Position numbers and translations under genes: made by a program | Shown here: positions 43,795 to 52,211 of the stretch, one piece after another | Layout: each line of letters opens with the position of its first letter | How positions within the stretch are numbered: the stretch's first letter is position 1 | Assembly: GCF_007859655.1 (NCBI RefSeq) | Contig: NZ_CP042304.1 | Coordinates: forward strand, 2,480,001-2,544,000 | Source of the DNA: Devosia ginsengisoli | GTDB taxonomy: Bacteria; Pseudomonadota; Alphaproteobacteria; Rhizobiales; Devosiaceae | Direction: 5' to 3' | DNA: 64,000 bases | The notes under the pieces: generated by a model | Told to the model about the DNA's origin: nothing | Database searches by the model: none | What the model saw: the letters and a program-made list of their open reading frames with translations, nothing else

Positions 43795-43822
43795 GGCGCC
43801 GCCCCTCCCAAGGGGCGACGCC
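43795..43822 (-). terminator. Hairpin between oppA and oppB
   Basis: GGCGCCGCCCC (43795-43805) pairs with GGGGCGACGCC (43812-43822), one wobble. On the minus strand it is followed by GTATTTTAT. Weak terminator or 3' stabiliser raising oppA over oppBCDF. Confidence 0.5.
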
Positions 43823-43837
43823 GCCGGTTCTAGGCGA

Positions 43838-45454
43838 TTACTCGGACTTGGACAGCCAGCGCGTACGGTGAATATCCGACGCGTTGCTGACGAAGCCGGT
43901 GACCTTCGGCGACACCACGTTCTGGGCGATGTACCAGTAGATCGGGAAAGCGGCAGTTTCATCCATCGCGATCGTCTCGGCCTGGCCCAGCAGCTTGGCG
44001 CGGGCGGCCAGGTCCTGCTCGGTGGTGGCCTGGTCCATCAGCGCGTCGAACTCTTCGTTCGAGTAGCGGCCGTAGTTGTTGCCCCAGTTCATCGCGCCGT
44101 CCTGCATGATGCCCGTGCGCAGCAGGTCGAGCGTGTTGGACGGGTCCGAATAGTCCAGCAGCCAGCCGGCACGACCGATATCGAAGTCACCGGCGCGCAG
44201 GGCGTCGTAGTGAACGGCGGTTTCGGAGTTGAACAGCTCGGTCTTCACACCGATCTGCTCCCACATGGACGCGATCGCCACGGCGATGCGCTGGTGGTTG
44301 TCATTGGTGTTGTACTTGAGCTGCACGGCCAGCGGAGAAGCCGAGGTATAGCCCAGGCCTTCCATGATGCCCTTGGCTTCCGCCACGCGCTCTTCGTAGG
44401 AGAGGCCGATCCATTCGGGCTGGTAGGGCTCGACGCCTTCATAATTGGCAGTGCCTTCCGGCACCCAGCCATAGGCCGGCAGTTCGCCGGTGCCCAGCAC
44501 GTCGGGGCCGATCACGTCGCGATTGATCGCCATGGACAGGGCCTTGCGCACGTCGGCATTGTCGAACGGCGCCTTTTCCTGGTTGATCACGTAGTAGTAG
44601 ATGCCCAGGAACGGGGCGAAATAGTCCTGGCCCGGCAGGTTTTCCTTGATCCAGTCAGCCTGGTCCGACGGAATGTCGGTCAGGATGTCGTATTCACCGG
44701 CGCGGTAGCGCGACAGGGCGGCGGCCAGGTCGTCCTGCACGAAGTAGTTCACTTCGTCGATCTGGACATTGGCGGCATCCCAGTAGGTCTCGGACTTGAC
44801 CGACTTGATGTAGCTGCCCGGCACCCACTCGGTGGGGGTATAGGGGCCGTTCGAAACGATGTTCTCGACCTTGGTCCATTCGCTGCCGACCTTGTCGATC
44901 ACGTGCTTCGGCACGGGATAGGCGGTGTAGTGCGTCAGCGCCTGCAGGAAGAACGGCGTCGGGCCTTCGAGGCTGATCTCGACGGTCTTGTCGTCGAGGG
45001 CCTTCACACCCAGTTCGTTGAAATCGGTCACGGTGCCTTCGGCGATTTCCGAACCGTTGACGATCGGGAACTGCAGGTAGGCATAGTCCGAAGCGGTCTT
45101 GGGATCGAACAGGCGCTGGAAGGCGAACACGAAGTCGCCGGCAGTCACCGGGGTGCCATCCGACCACTGGATGCCGTCACGCAAGGTGAAGGTATAGACC
45201 AGGCCGTCGTCGGAGATGGTGTAGCTTTCGGCTTGGCCGGGAACGGCCTCGGCATTGGCGTCTTCCGTCATCAGGCCTTCGATATAGTCGCCGATGATGC
45301 GGTTTTCCCAGTCGCCCGACGCCTGATGCGGGTCGATCGAACCAGGCTCGGAGCCGTTCATCATGTTGAGCGTTACGGCCGAGGCAGCGCTGCTCATGAG
45401 CAGCGCCATGGCGCCGGCGGTCGCTACCGCGGTCAGGGTTTGCGTGATTTTCAT
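43838..45454 (-). CDS. oppA: Oligopeptide-binding protein OppA
   Basis: 538 residues with signal peptide MKITQTLTAVATAGAMALLM...SAASA. SBP_bac_5 features: NGSEPGSIDPHQASGDWENR, YTFTLRDGIQWSDGTPVTAG, DVRKALSMAINRDVIG and the C-terminal IAQNVVSPKVTGFVSN. Binds peptides in the periplasm for OppBCDF. Size and motif order match true OppA. The ~260-bp upstream gap (45455-45714) has no supported gene and should hold the operon promoter. Confidence 0.93.
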   Translation of the reverse strand: MKITQTLTAVATAGAMALLMSSAASAVTLNMMNGSEPGSIDPHQASGDWENRIIGDYIEGLMTEDANAEAVPGQAESYTISDDGLVYTFTLRDGIQWSDGTPVTAGDFVFAFQRLFDPKTASDYAYLQFPIVNGSEIAEGTVTDFNELGVKALDDKTVEISLEGPTPFFLQALTHYTAYPVPKHVIDKVGSEWTKVENIVSNGPYTPTEWVPGSYIKSVKSETYWDAANVQIDEVNYFVQDDLAAALSRYRAGEYDILTDIPSDQADWIKENLPGQDYFAPFLGIYYYVINQEKAPFDNADVRKALSMAINRDVIGPDVLGTGELPAYGWVPEGTANYEGVEPYQPEWIGLSYEERVAEAKGIMEGLGYTSASPLAVQLKYNTNDNHQRIAVAIASMWEQIGVKTELFNSETAVHYDALRAGDFDIGRAGWLLDYSDPSNTLDLLRTGIMQDGAMNWGNNYGRYSNEEFDALMDQATTEQDLAARAKLLGQAETIAMDETAAFPIYWYIAQNVVSPKVTGFVSNASDIHRTRWLSKSE

Positions 45455-45714
45455 TCTCGTCCCATCTCCTTGTGGAATTCCCGAAATCGTCTTTTTCCCG
45501 CAGTCGTAGGCGCTGCGGAGTTCAAAAGCTCTTGCGGCCGGCGGATTTTATCCCCCGGTCAAGATTGCTGGACGGTATTACGCAAATCCGTCCACTGACA
45601 AGCAAAAGATTGACCTAAGCGTCAAGGCTGGCCGGATTATTAACACACTGTGCACACCAAAAAACCCGGAATGGCTTTGCACCCCGATCACGATCCGCGG
45701 AACAGCGTGCTAAT

Positions 45715-45870
45715 TTAGCCGCCCAACCACCCTGCCTGCTGCACGGCCGTGATCGCCACCGCAGCGGCGATCAGCACCACCCAGGGCAGCCAGCCCGGCA
45801 TGCCGGGCTTGGGCTTGTTGGGGTCCGGCTTCTTCTCGATCGGGCGGAATTTGACGACATTATCGCTCAT
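45715..45870 (-). CDS. 51-residue single-pass membrane protein coupled to the thiolase gene
   Basis: MSDNVVKFRPIEKKPDPNKP then a hydrophobic helix (WLPWVVLIAAAVAITAV) and QQAGWLGG. The ATG at 45870 overlaps the thiolase stop (ATGA), as expected for a translationally coupled real gene. The N-terminal polar tail is Pro/Lys-rich and probably cytoplasmic. Not recognised. Confidence 0.68.
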   Translation of the reverse strand: MSDNVVKFRPIEKKPDPNKPKPGMPGWLPWVVLIAAAVAITAVQQAGWLGG

Positions 45871-47150
45871 GCGGCGCTTTCAACCAATGCAGCGACACCC
45901 ATGCCGCCGGCAGTACAGACGCTCAGCAAAGCGCGTTTTCCCGGCTCCGTCGAGAGCATCTTGGCCGTCAGCCCCAGAATGCGCGCACCGGTCGCAGCAA
46001 ACGGGTGCCCATAGGCCAGGCTCGATCCCTTGATATTGATCTTGCCGGGATCGACCGGCCCCAGCGGCGCATCACGCCCCAGCACCGTCTTGCAGTAATC
46101 CGCATCGTCCCAGGCCTTGAGCGTACACAGCACCTGCGCCGCAAACGCCTCATGCAGCTCGAAATAGTCGATATCGGCAAAGCCCAGATTGTGCCGCGCC
46201 AACATCTCGCTCACCGCAATGGTCGGCGCCATCAGCAACCCCTCGCCATGGGCGAAGTCATTGCCCGCCACCCGACCGGTGGTGAGATAGGCCAGGATGG
46301 GCAGCCCCCGCGCCTTGGCCCACTCTTCGCTCGCCAGCAGCACCGACGATGCTCCGTCGGTCAGCGGCGTCGAATTACCCGCCGTCAGCGTGCCGTGGCC
46401 GCTCGACTTGTCGAAAGCCGGCTTCAGCGTCGCCATCTTTTCGATATTGGCGTCGGCCCGCACATTATTGTCCCGCACGAGGCCCGCGCATTGCACCAGC
46501 AAATCGTCGTGGAACCCCTCGTCATAGGCCTTGGCGGCATTGCGATGGCTGGCCACCGCCAGCGCATCCTGCGCCTGCCGCGTAATGCCCCATTCGCGCG
46601 CCATCAATTCGCAATGCTGGCCCATGGACAGCCCGGTACGCGGCTCGTTGACCGAAGGCGCCACCGGCGTCAGCTCACCGAAGGAAAATCCCTTGAACGC
46701 CTTAAATTTCTCGCCCGTGCTGCGCGCCTTGTTCACGTCGAGCAGCCGATGCTGGAACTTGTTGCCAAAAACGATCGGGCTGTCGCTCACTGTATCCGAC
46801 CCCGCGGCAATGCCGCTGTCGATCTCGCCCGCGGCGATCTTGGCCGCCAGCACCAGCGCCGCCTGCAGGCTCGTGCCGCAGGCAATCTGCATCGTCGTGC
46901 CCGGCGTGCGCGGCGACAGCCCGGCATCCAGCAGCGCCTCGCGCGCCAGGTTGAAATCCCTGGAATGATTGATGACGGCCCCCGCCATCACCTCATCCAC
47001 CTTGTCACCCCTAAGCCCATATTTGTCGGCCAGCCCCGCCAGCACCGTGCCCAGCATGGAGAGATTGGTTTCCGCCACATAGGCGGTATTGCCTCGCGCA
47101 AACGGAATGCGTGCCGAACCGACAATGGCAACCTTGCGAAGTTCAGTCAT
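45867..47150 (-). CDS. fadI: Acetyl-CoA acyltransferase (thiolase), FadI-like
   Basis: 427 residues from the ATG at 47150. Thiolase motifs: acylation Cys in MQIACGTSLQAALVLA (~90), STPLTDGASSVLLASEE, the HEAFAAQ His, and the GHPFAATGAR plus CTAGGMGVA catalytic loops. The LLDVNKARSTGEKFKAF insertion is typical of FadI-type thiolases. Cleaves 3-ketoacyl-CoA with CoA. Lies 2 bp after fadJ and forms the trifunctional beta-oxidation pair with it. Confidence 0.92.
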   Translation of the reverse strand: MTELRKVAIVGSARIPFARGNTAYVAETNLSMLGTVLAGLADKYGLRGDKVDEVMAGAVINHSRDFNLAREALLDAGLSPRTPGTTMQIACGTSLQAALVLAAKIAAGEIDSGIAAGSDTVSDSPIVFGNKFQHRLLDVNKARSTGEKFKAFKGFSFGELTPVAPSVNEPRTGLSMGQHCELMAREWGITRQAQDALAVASHRNAAKAYDEGFHDDLLVQCAGLVRDNNVRADANIEKMATLKPAFDKSSGHGTLTAGNSTPLTDGASSVLLASEEWAKARGLPILAYLTTGRVAGNDFAHGEGLLMAPTIAVSEMLARHNLGFADIDYFELHEAFAAQVLCTLKAWDDADYCKTVLGRDAPLGPVDPGKINIKGSSLAYGHPFAATGARILGLTAKMLSTEPGKRALLSVCTAGGMGVAALVESAA

Positions 47151-47151
47151 C

Positions 47152-49113
47152 TTACGCCTTCCCGTCTTTTCTTGCCTTGAGCGGGCCACCAAGGAACGGC
47201 GCAAAGCCCGTCCCCAGGATCACCCCGATATCGGCCAGCCCCTCATTGGCGACGACGCCCTCGGCCACCACCACCTCGGTCATGTCGACCAGCGGCTTGA
47301 CCAGTTCACGCCCCAGCCCTGCGAGGTCGGCATGCGCGGGCGTCTCGCCCTTCTGCGCCTTGCCATCGACCCATTTATAGAAGCCCTCGCCCGTCTTGCG
47401 ACCCAGCTTGCCCGCCTTGACCAACGCGTCGAATTTGGACCCCTCGGGCACAGCGTGCCCCAGCTCGGTTGCCACCGACTTGCCGACATCGAGCCCGACA
47501 GTATCCATCAATTCGATCGGCCCCATCGGCATGCCGAAGGCCATGGCCGCCGCATCGAGCAATTCCTTGCTTTCGCCCCGCTCCACCCGCTCCACCGCGC
47601 CCAGCATGTAGGGCATCAGCACCCGGTTCACGAGGAACCCCGGCGCCGACTTCACCACGACCGGACTCTTGCCGATGGCCAGCGCAAAGGCCGCCCCCTT
47701 GCCGATTTCGGCATCGGTATTGAACGTCGAGCGGATCACCTCGACCAGCGGCAATTGCGCCACCGGGTTGAAGAAATGCAGCCCGATCAGCCGCTCCGGC
47801 GCCTTCAGCTTTTCCGCAATCCGTTCCAGCTCGATGGACGACGTATTCGTGGCCAGGATCGCCCCCGGCTTGAGCCGGTCTTCCAGCCCGCCAAAGATCG
47901 ATTGCTTGACCTCGAGCTTTTCCACCACCGCCTCGATAATCACATCGGCCCGGCCAACCCCCTTGCCCTCCGGGTCGGCCTCCAGCCGCAGCACCGCCGC
48001 ATCCACCTCGTGCTTTTTCTTCAGCCGCTTCTTGAACAGCTTCTTGCCGCGATCCAGCGCCGGCTTGATACGCTCCATGTCGAGATCCTGCAGCGTCACG
48101 CTCATGCCGCGCAAGGCGCACCAGGCGGCAATATCCCCGCCCATCACGCCCGCCCCGATCACATGCACCCGGGCAAACTTAACGCCCTTGGTCCCCTGCT
48201 TCTTGAGCGCTTCGGAGGCAAAGAACACCCGCCGCAGATTGCTCGCCGTATCGCTTCCCATCAGCGGCACGAAGGCGTCGATCTCGCCGCGGATCATCGC
48301 CTTCCAGTCGTCGCCATGCTTCTCGAACAGGTCGATCAGCGCAAACGGCGCCGGATAATGCTCCTTGCGCGCCTTCTTGCCCGCCTGGTCGCGCATCTTG
48401 CCGACCACATAGCTGCGCAACGGCCCCATCGCCATCAGCTTCTGGAACGGCGCCGCACCCACCGCTTTCCGCTTCTGCAACACCGCCTTGCGCGCTTCCC
48501 ATGCCAGCATGTCGCGGTGGCGCACCAGCTTGTCGACCAGGTTCATGCCCTTGGCCGCACCGGCCTTGAGCATGCGCCCGGTGAGCATGATCCCCATCGC
48601 ATCGACCGGCCCCGCCTGGCGGATGGACCTTCCGGTGCCGCCAAAGCCCGGAAAGATGCCCAGATTCACTTCCGGAAACCCGATCCGCGTCTTGTCGTCA
48701 TTGACCACCACCCGATAATGGCAGGCCAGCGCCAGTTCGAGCCCGCCGCCCAGGCAGAAGCCATGGATCCCGGCCACCATGGGTATCTTCAGCGCCTCGA
48801 TCCGCGCGAACAAAGCATGCGTGCGCTTCAGCGCCTCCGGCAGCACCGAAAAATCGCTCATCGCGTCGAATTCGGAAACATCCGCGCCGGCAATGAATCC
48901 GCTATCCTTGCCACTCAGCAGGATCACGCCCACCAGTTCCCCGGTCTGCGCCAGTTCCTCGAACCGTTCCACGAGCTGTTCGAGCTCCATGATGGCCTGC
49001 CGGCTCAGCGTATTCACCGGCGCGCCGGGCGTATCCATGGTGAGCCAACCCAGATTCTCCACATCGCGGTGGAAGCGCCAGTTCTTCGTCTCGGGCATCT
49101 GCGGCTGGATCAT
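47152..49113 (-). CDS. fadJ: Fatty acid oxidation multifunctional protein (enoyl-CoA hydratase / 3-hydroxyacyl-CoA dehydrogenase)
   Basis: 653 residues from the ATG at 49113 (GAGGAG upstream; the longer ORF runs through a repeat). N-terminal crotonase domain with KDSGFIAGADVSEF, GFCLGGGLELALACHYRV and the Glu pair region GFPEVNLGIFPGFGGT. The Rossmann domain is VHVIGAGVMGGDIAAWCALR (~320), followed by 3HCDH C-domains with FFNPVAQLPLVEVIR and KAPERLIGLH. Catalyses hydration and NAD-dependent oxidation of enoyl-CoA. Confidence 0.93.
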   Translation of the reverse strand: MIQPQMPETKNWRFHRDVENLGWLTMDTPGAPVNTLSRQAIMELEQLVERFEELAQTGELVGVILLSGKDSGFIAGADVSEFDAMSDFSVLPEALKRTHALFARIEALKIPMVAGIHGFCLGGGLELALACHYRVVVNDDKTRIGFPEVNLGIFPGFGGTGRSIRQAGPVDAMGIMLTGRMLKAGAAKGMNLVDKLVRHRDMLAWEARKAVLQKRKAVGAAPFQKLMAMGPLRSYVVGKMRDQAGKKARKEHYPAPFALIDLFEKHGDDWKAMIRGEIDAFVPLMGSDTASNLRRVFFASEALKKQGTKGVKFARVHVIGAGVMGGDIAAWCALRGMSVTLQDLDMERIKPALDRGKKLFKKRLKKKHEVDAAVLRLEADPEGKGVGRADVIIEAVVEKLEVKQSIFGGLEDRLKPGAILATNTSSIELERIAEKLKAPERLIGLHFFNPVAQLPLVEVIRSTFNTDAEIGKGAAFALAIGKSPVVVKSAPGFLVNRVLMPYMLGAVERVERGESKELLDAAAMAFGMPMGPIELMDTVGLDVGKSVATELGHAVPEGSKFDALVKAGKLGRKTGEGFYKWVDGKAQKGETPAHADLAGLGRELVKPLVDMTEVVVAEGVVANEGLADIGVILGTGFAPFLGGPLKARKDGKA

Positions 49114-49169
49114 TTTCGCTCCTCTGCGTCTTGGACTTTGCGCCATTCCCGCCCATCCACCGGCCAGGC

Positions 49170-49271
49170 TTCCCTCCCCCTTGTGGGGAGGGAATGAGGG
49201 TGGGGGTATTCCACGCTCCGCGTTTGCTGCCAGAACCCCCACCCTTGATCCCTCCCCACAAGGGGGAGGGA
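49170..49271. repeat. GC-rich inverted repeat with ~37-bp arms
   Basis: The left arm (49170-49207) and right arm (49235-49271) are near-perfect inverted copies, each containing a CCCTCCCC/GGGGAGGG hairpin around a 27-bp centre. Belongs to the same class as the elements at 26461, 28503 and 39714. Located between fadJ and fadE. Confidence 0.7.
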
Positions 49272-49291
49272 GTCGACTGCAAACGCAGTCC

Positions 49292-51748
49292 CTATTCCGC
49301 CGCCACCTTGTGCTTGCTCTCCGAAGCCAACTCATCCGGCGCAAAGTCGTTCACTGCCACGGCCCGATCGGTCGCCTCATCCGCCGCCCGCATGATCCCG
49401 GCCTCATTGCCATTCAGCACCCCGGCCGCCACCGCATCGTCGATCGCATCGCGGTCCAGCCGCCGTTCGATCACGCCCTTGCGCGCCGCCTTGACGAACT
49501 TGGCCTCCACTTCCTCGGCCTCGGTCACCTTGATGAAGGCATCTTCCAGCACGCCCGTAACGTCCTGCGGGTCCATGGATACATAGGTCCCCGTGGTCAG
49601 CCGGTCGCGGAACGCCCCCGGCCGCAGCACGGCCCGCACGAAGCGATAGTTCACCCGATCACTCGCCGGCTTGGCATGCCGCCCCAGCGGGAAACACAGC
49701 ACCCGCATGGCCCAGGCAAACAGTGCATTGGGGAAGTTGGCGAACACTTCGCCAAACGTCGTTTCGATCGCCGCGATCCGGTCCGCCATGATGGCGTCGA
49801 CCAGCGGCTTGTCCTCGGCGATCTGCCCTTCGTCCTCGAAGCGGCGCAGGGTCGCCGACATGAGATAGAGGTCGCTCAATATATCGGCCATGCGGCCGGA
49901 AATCTTCTGCTTGCGCTTGAGCTGCCCGCCCAGGAACACCGTGGTCCAGTCGGCGGTGAGCGCAAAGGCCTGCGCATAGCGATGGAGCTTGCGATACCAG
50001 CCCGCCATCACCCCCTGGTTCGGCGTCGAAGCGAAGGCACCATTGGTCAGACCATGCAGGAAGCTGGCCACGATATTGCGCAGCATGAATTTCGTGTGGC
50101 CACCGAACGCGCTGTCGAACTGGTCGAGCCCCGCCTTCCGGTCCGCATTCTGCGCCGCCTCGATTTCCTTGTAGAGAAACGGATGCGCCCGCAGCACGCC
50201 TTGTGCAAAGGTCATCAGCGTGCGCGTCAATATATTAGCGCCTTCCACCGTGATGGCCACCGGCGTCGCCATATAGCCGCCGAACAGGTAATTGCCCGGC
50301 CCGTCCTGGATGGCGCGGCCACCATGAATATCGAAAGCATCGTCCACGCTGTCGCGCATCGCTTCGGTCGTCCGGTATTTCAGCAGCGCCGAAATCACCG
50401 CCGGCCGCTGCCCTTCGTCCACCATGGATGCCGTCAGCCGCCGCGCCGCTTCGAACGTATAGGCGCGCTTGATCATCTCGCCCAAGGGCTCGGCCACGCC
50501 TTCCATGATGCCGACCGGAATGCCGAACTGCCGCCGCACCCGCGCATAGGCCGACGTGACCCGCAGGCTCTGCTTGATCGAAATGGACCCGATGGCCGGC
50601 AGCGAAATGGCGCGCCCGGTCGACAGGCATTCCATCAGCATGCGCCAGCCCTGCCCAACATAGTCGGTGCCCCCGATCAGGAAATCCATCGGAATGAACA
50701 CATCCGTGCCGCTGGTCGGCCCGTTCATGAAGGCCTGCCGCGCCGGGAAATGCCGGCGGCCGATTTCGACGCCGGGATGGTCATGCGGCACCAGCGCCAG
50801 CGTGATGCCGATATTCTCGCCCTTGCCGAGCAGATTGTCCGGATCCTTGAGAATGAAGGCCAGCCCCACCAAAGTGGCGATCGGCGCCAGCGTGATATAG
50901 CGCTTGTCCCAGCTCAGGCGCACGCCCAGCACGTCCTTGCCCTGATAATTCCCCCGGGTGACCACGCCGATATCGCGCATCCCGCCGGCATCCGACCCCG
51001 AATGCACGCCGGTCAGCGCAAAGCACGGCACTTCCTGGCCCCTGGCCAGCCGCCCCAGATACTTTTCCTTCTGTTCCGTCGTGCCGTATTTTTCCAGCAG
51101 CTCGCCCGGCCCGAGCGAATTGGGCACCATGACCGTGATCCCCGCCGCCACCGAGCGGCTGGCGATCTTGGAAACGATCATCGACTGTGCCTGCGCCCCG
51201 AAGCCCAGTCCGCCATGCTCCTTGGCAATCAGCATGCCGAGGAAACCCTTGTCCTTGAGGAACTGCCAGACTTCGGGCGAAAGATCCGCGCGATTATTGC
51301 GCGTATCCCAATCGTCGATCATGGCGCAGACCTCGTTGGTCGGCCCATCGAGGAAAGCCTGCTCTTCCTCCGTCAGGGTCAGCGGACGAATTGACGTCAG
51401 CTTGCTCCAGTCCGGGCGCCCCGAGAACAGCTCGGCATCCCAGCCCACCGTCCCGGCATCGAGCGCTTCCTGTTCGGTGCGGCTCACGCGCGGCAATATG
51501 GATTTGACCGCCCCATAGATCGGCGTGATCAGCAGCGGCTTGCGGATGGCAGCGACGCTCAGCAGCAGCATCACCGCGCCGATGACCAGCAGCACGATGC
51601 TCCCCGCCCCCAGCCCATAGCCGGCCGCGCTGATGCCGGACAGCAATCCGATGGCCAATACGGCTAGTCCCCACTGCCATAGCGGACTTTCCCGCATGGC
51701 CAGCACGGCGAAGATGACGAGGCTGATGGCGATAAGCGCAAAGATCAC
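49292..51748 (-). CDS. fadE: Acyl-CoA dehydrogenase FadE
   Basis: 818 residues from a GTG at 51748 with GGAGGG upstream. Two to three N-terminal hydrophobic helices (residues 1-65) precede the acyl-CoA dehydrogenase core, as in the large FadE type: GFLGMLIAKEHGGLGFGAQA, ALTGVHSGSDAGGMRD (flavin region), YVGQGWRMLMECLSTGRAIS, RRQFGIPVGIMEGVAEPLGE. A C-terminal DUF1974-like region follows. Performs the first oxidation of acyl-CoA. A promoter with an embedded operator lies ~150 bp upstream. Confidence 0.93.
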   Translation of the reverse strand: MIFALIAISLVIFAVLAMRESPLWQWGLAVLAIGLLSGISAAGYGLGAGSIVLLVIGAVMLLLSVAAIRKPLLITPIYGAVKSILPRVSRTEQEALDAGTVGWDAELFSGRPDWSKLTSIRPLTLTEEEQAFLDGPTNEVCAMIDDWDTRNNRADLSPEVWQFLKDKGFLGMLIAKEHGGLGFGAQAQSMIVSKIASRSVAAGITVMVPNSLGPGELLEKYGTTEQKEKYLGRLARGQEVPCFALTGVHSGSDAGGMRDIGVVTRGNYQGKDVLGVRLSWDKRYITLAPIATLVGLAFILKDPDNLLGKGENIGITLALVPHDHPGVEIGRRHFPARQAFMNGPTSGTDVFIPMDFLIGGTDYVGQGWRMLMECLSTGRAISLPAIGSISIKQSLRVTSAYARVRRQFGIPVGIMEGVAEPLGEMIKRAYTFEAARRLTASMVDEGQRPAVISALLKYRTTEAMRDSVDDAFDIHGGRAIQDGPGNYLFGGYMATPVAITVEGANILTRTLMTFAQGVLRAHPFLYKEIEAAQNADRKAGLDQFDSAFGGHTKFMLRNIVASFLHGLTNGAFASTPNQGVMAGWYRKLHRYAQAFALTADWTTVFLGGQLKRKQKISGRMADILSDLYLMSATLRRFEDEGQIAEDKPLVDAIMADRIAAIETTFGEVFANFPNALFAWAMRVLCFPLGRHAKPASDRVNYRFVRAVLRPGAFRDRLTTGTYVSMDPQDVTGVLEDAFIKVTEAEEVEAKFVKAARKGVIERRLDRDAIDDAVAAGVLNGNEAGIMRAADEATDRAVAVNDFAPDELASESKHKVAAE

Positions 51749-51885
51749 GACATGCCCTCCATGGCGTCGCTCGCGCCAGCAGGGCCGAGCAACTCAATCC
51801 CCGGAACGTCAGACCTCGCCGAATCGTTCGGCCGATCGGCCCGTCGCACCGGGATCATAGCGCGACCAGCCCTGATTGTTGAGGC

Positions 51886-51914
51886 CAGTCTAGCAAGGTT
51901 TACGTATACGTCAA
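51886..51914 (-). promoter_or_regulatory. fadE promoter with LiuR/MerR-like operator in the -35 region
   Basis: On the minus strand TTGACGTATACGTAAA (51914-51899) supplies a TTGACG -35; TAGACT follows after a 16-bp spacer as -10. The 16-bp near-palindrome matches what I recall of the LiuR (MerR family) consensus TTGACGTnnACGTAAA. A second copy is at 52122-52137. Confidence 0.6.
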
Positions 51915-51964
51915 CTAAATGCCGATTACGTCTGTTTGAACTCAATCGCTCCGCGCTCACCGCG

Positions 51965-52050
51965 CGTCACCCTCGGGCTTGACCCGAGGGGTCTGCACTT
52001 GCTGTGCGTCCGATAAGTAAAGAGCCCTCGGGTCAAGCCCGAGGGTGACG
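51965..52050. repeat. 86-bp inverted-repeat element with 26-bp arms, copy 2
   Basis: Arms 51965-51990 and 52025-52050 are identical to those of the element at 33411-33496; the centre differs except for the end AAGTAAAG.GCC. It lies between the two operators of the divergent fadE-fadD region. The rest of 51749-52211 holds leader and promoter sequence only. Confidence 0.85.
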
Positions 52051-52121
52051 ATCGAGCTTATACGCCTCCCCCCTGCCCCATACGTCCAACCCCCACCCCA
52101 TCCACAGGCTCGGGCATCTGT

Positions 52122-52150
52122 TTGACGCTAACGTAAAGCCATGAAATATT
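52122..52150 (+). promoter_or_regulatory. fadD promoter with second LiuR/MerR-like operator
   Basis: TTGACGCTAACGTAAA at 52122-52137 contains the -35 TTGACG (52122-52127), and AATATT (52145-52150) follows at 17-bp spacing. Same arrangement as the fadE promoter but on the other strand, so one repressor could control both directions. Confidence 0.58.
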
Positions 52151-52211
52151 CGTCACACAACTGGGCAGCAAGCCCGTGCCAGAATCGGCACATTCCGGAG
52201 GAACCCTAGCC

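Noticed and set aside
51749..52211. Small frames in the fadE-fadD gap (for example 51752-51982)
   Set aside because: They overlap the operators, promoters and the inverted-repeat element and have no ribosome site or recognisable product.
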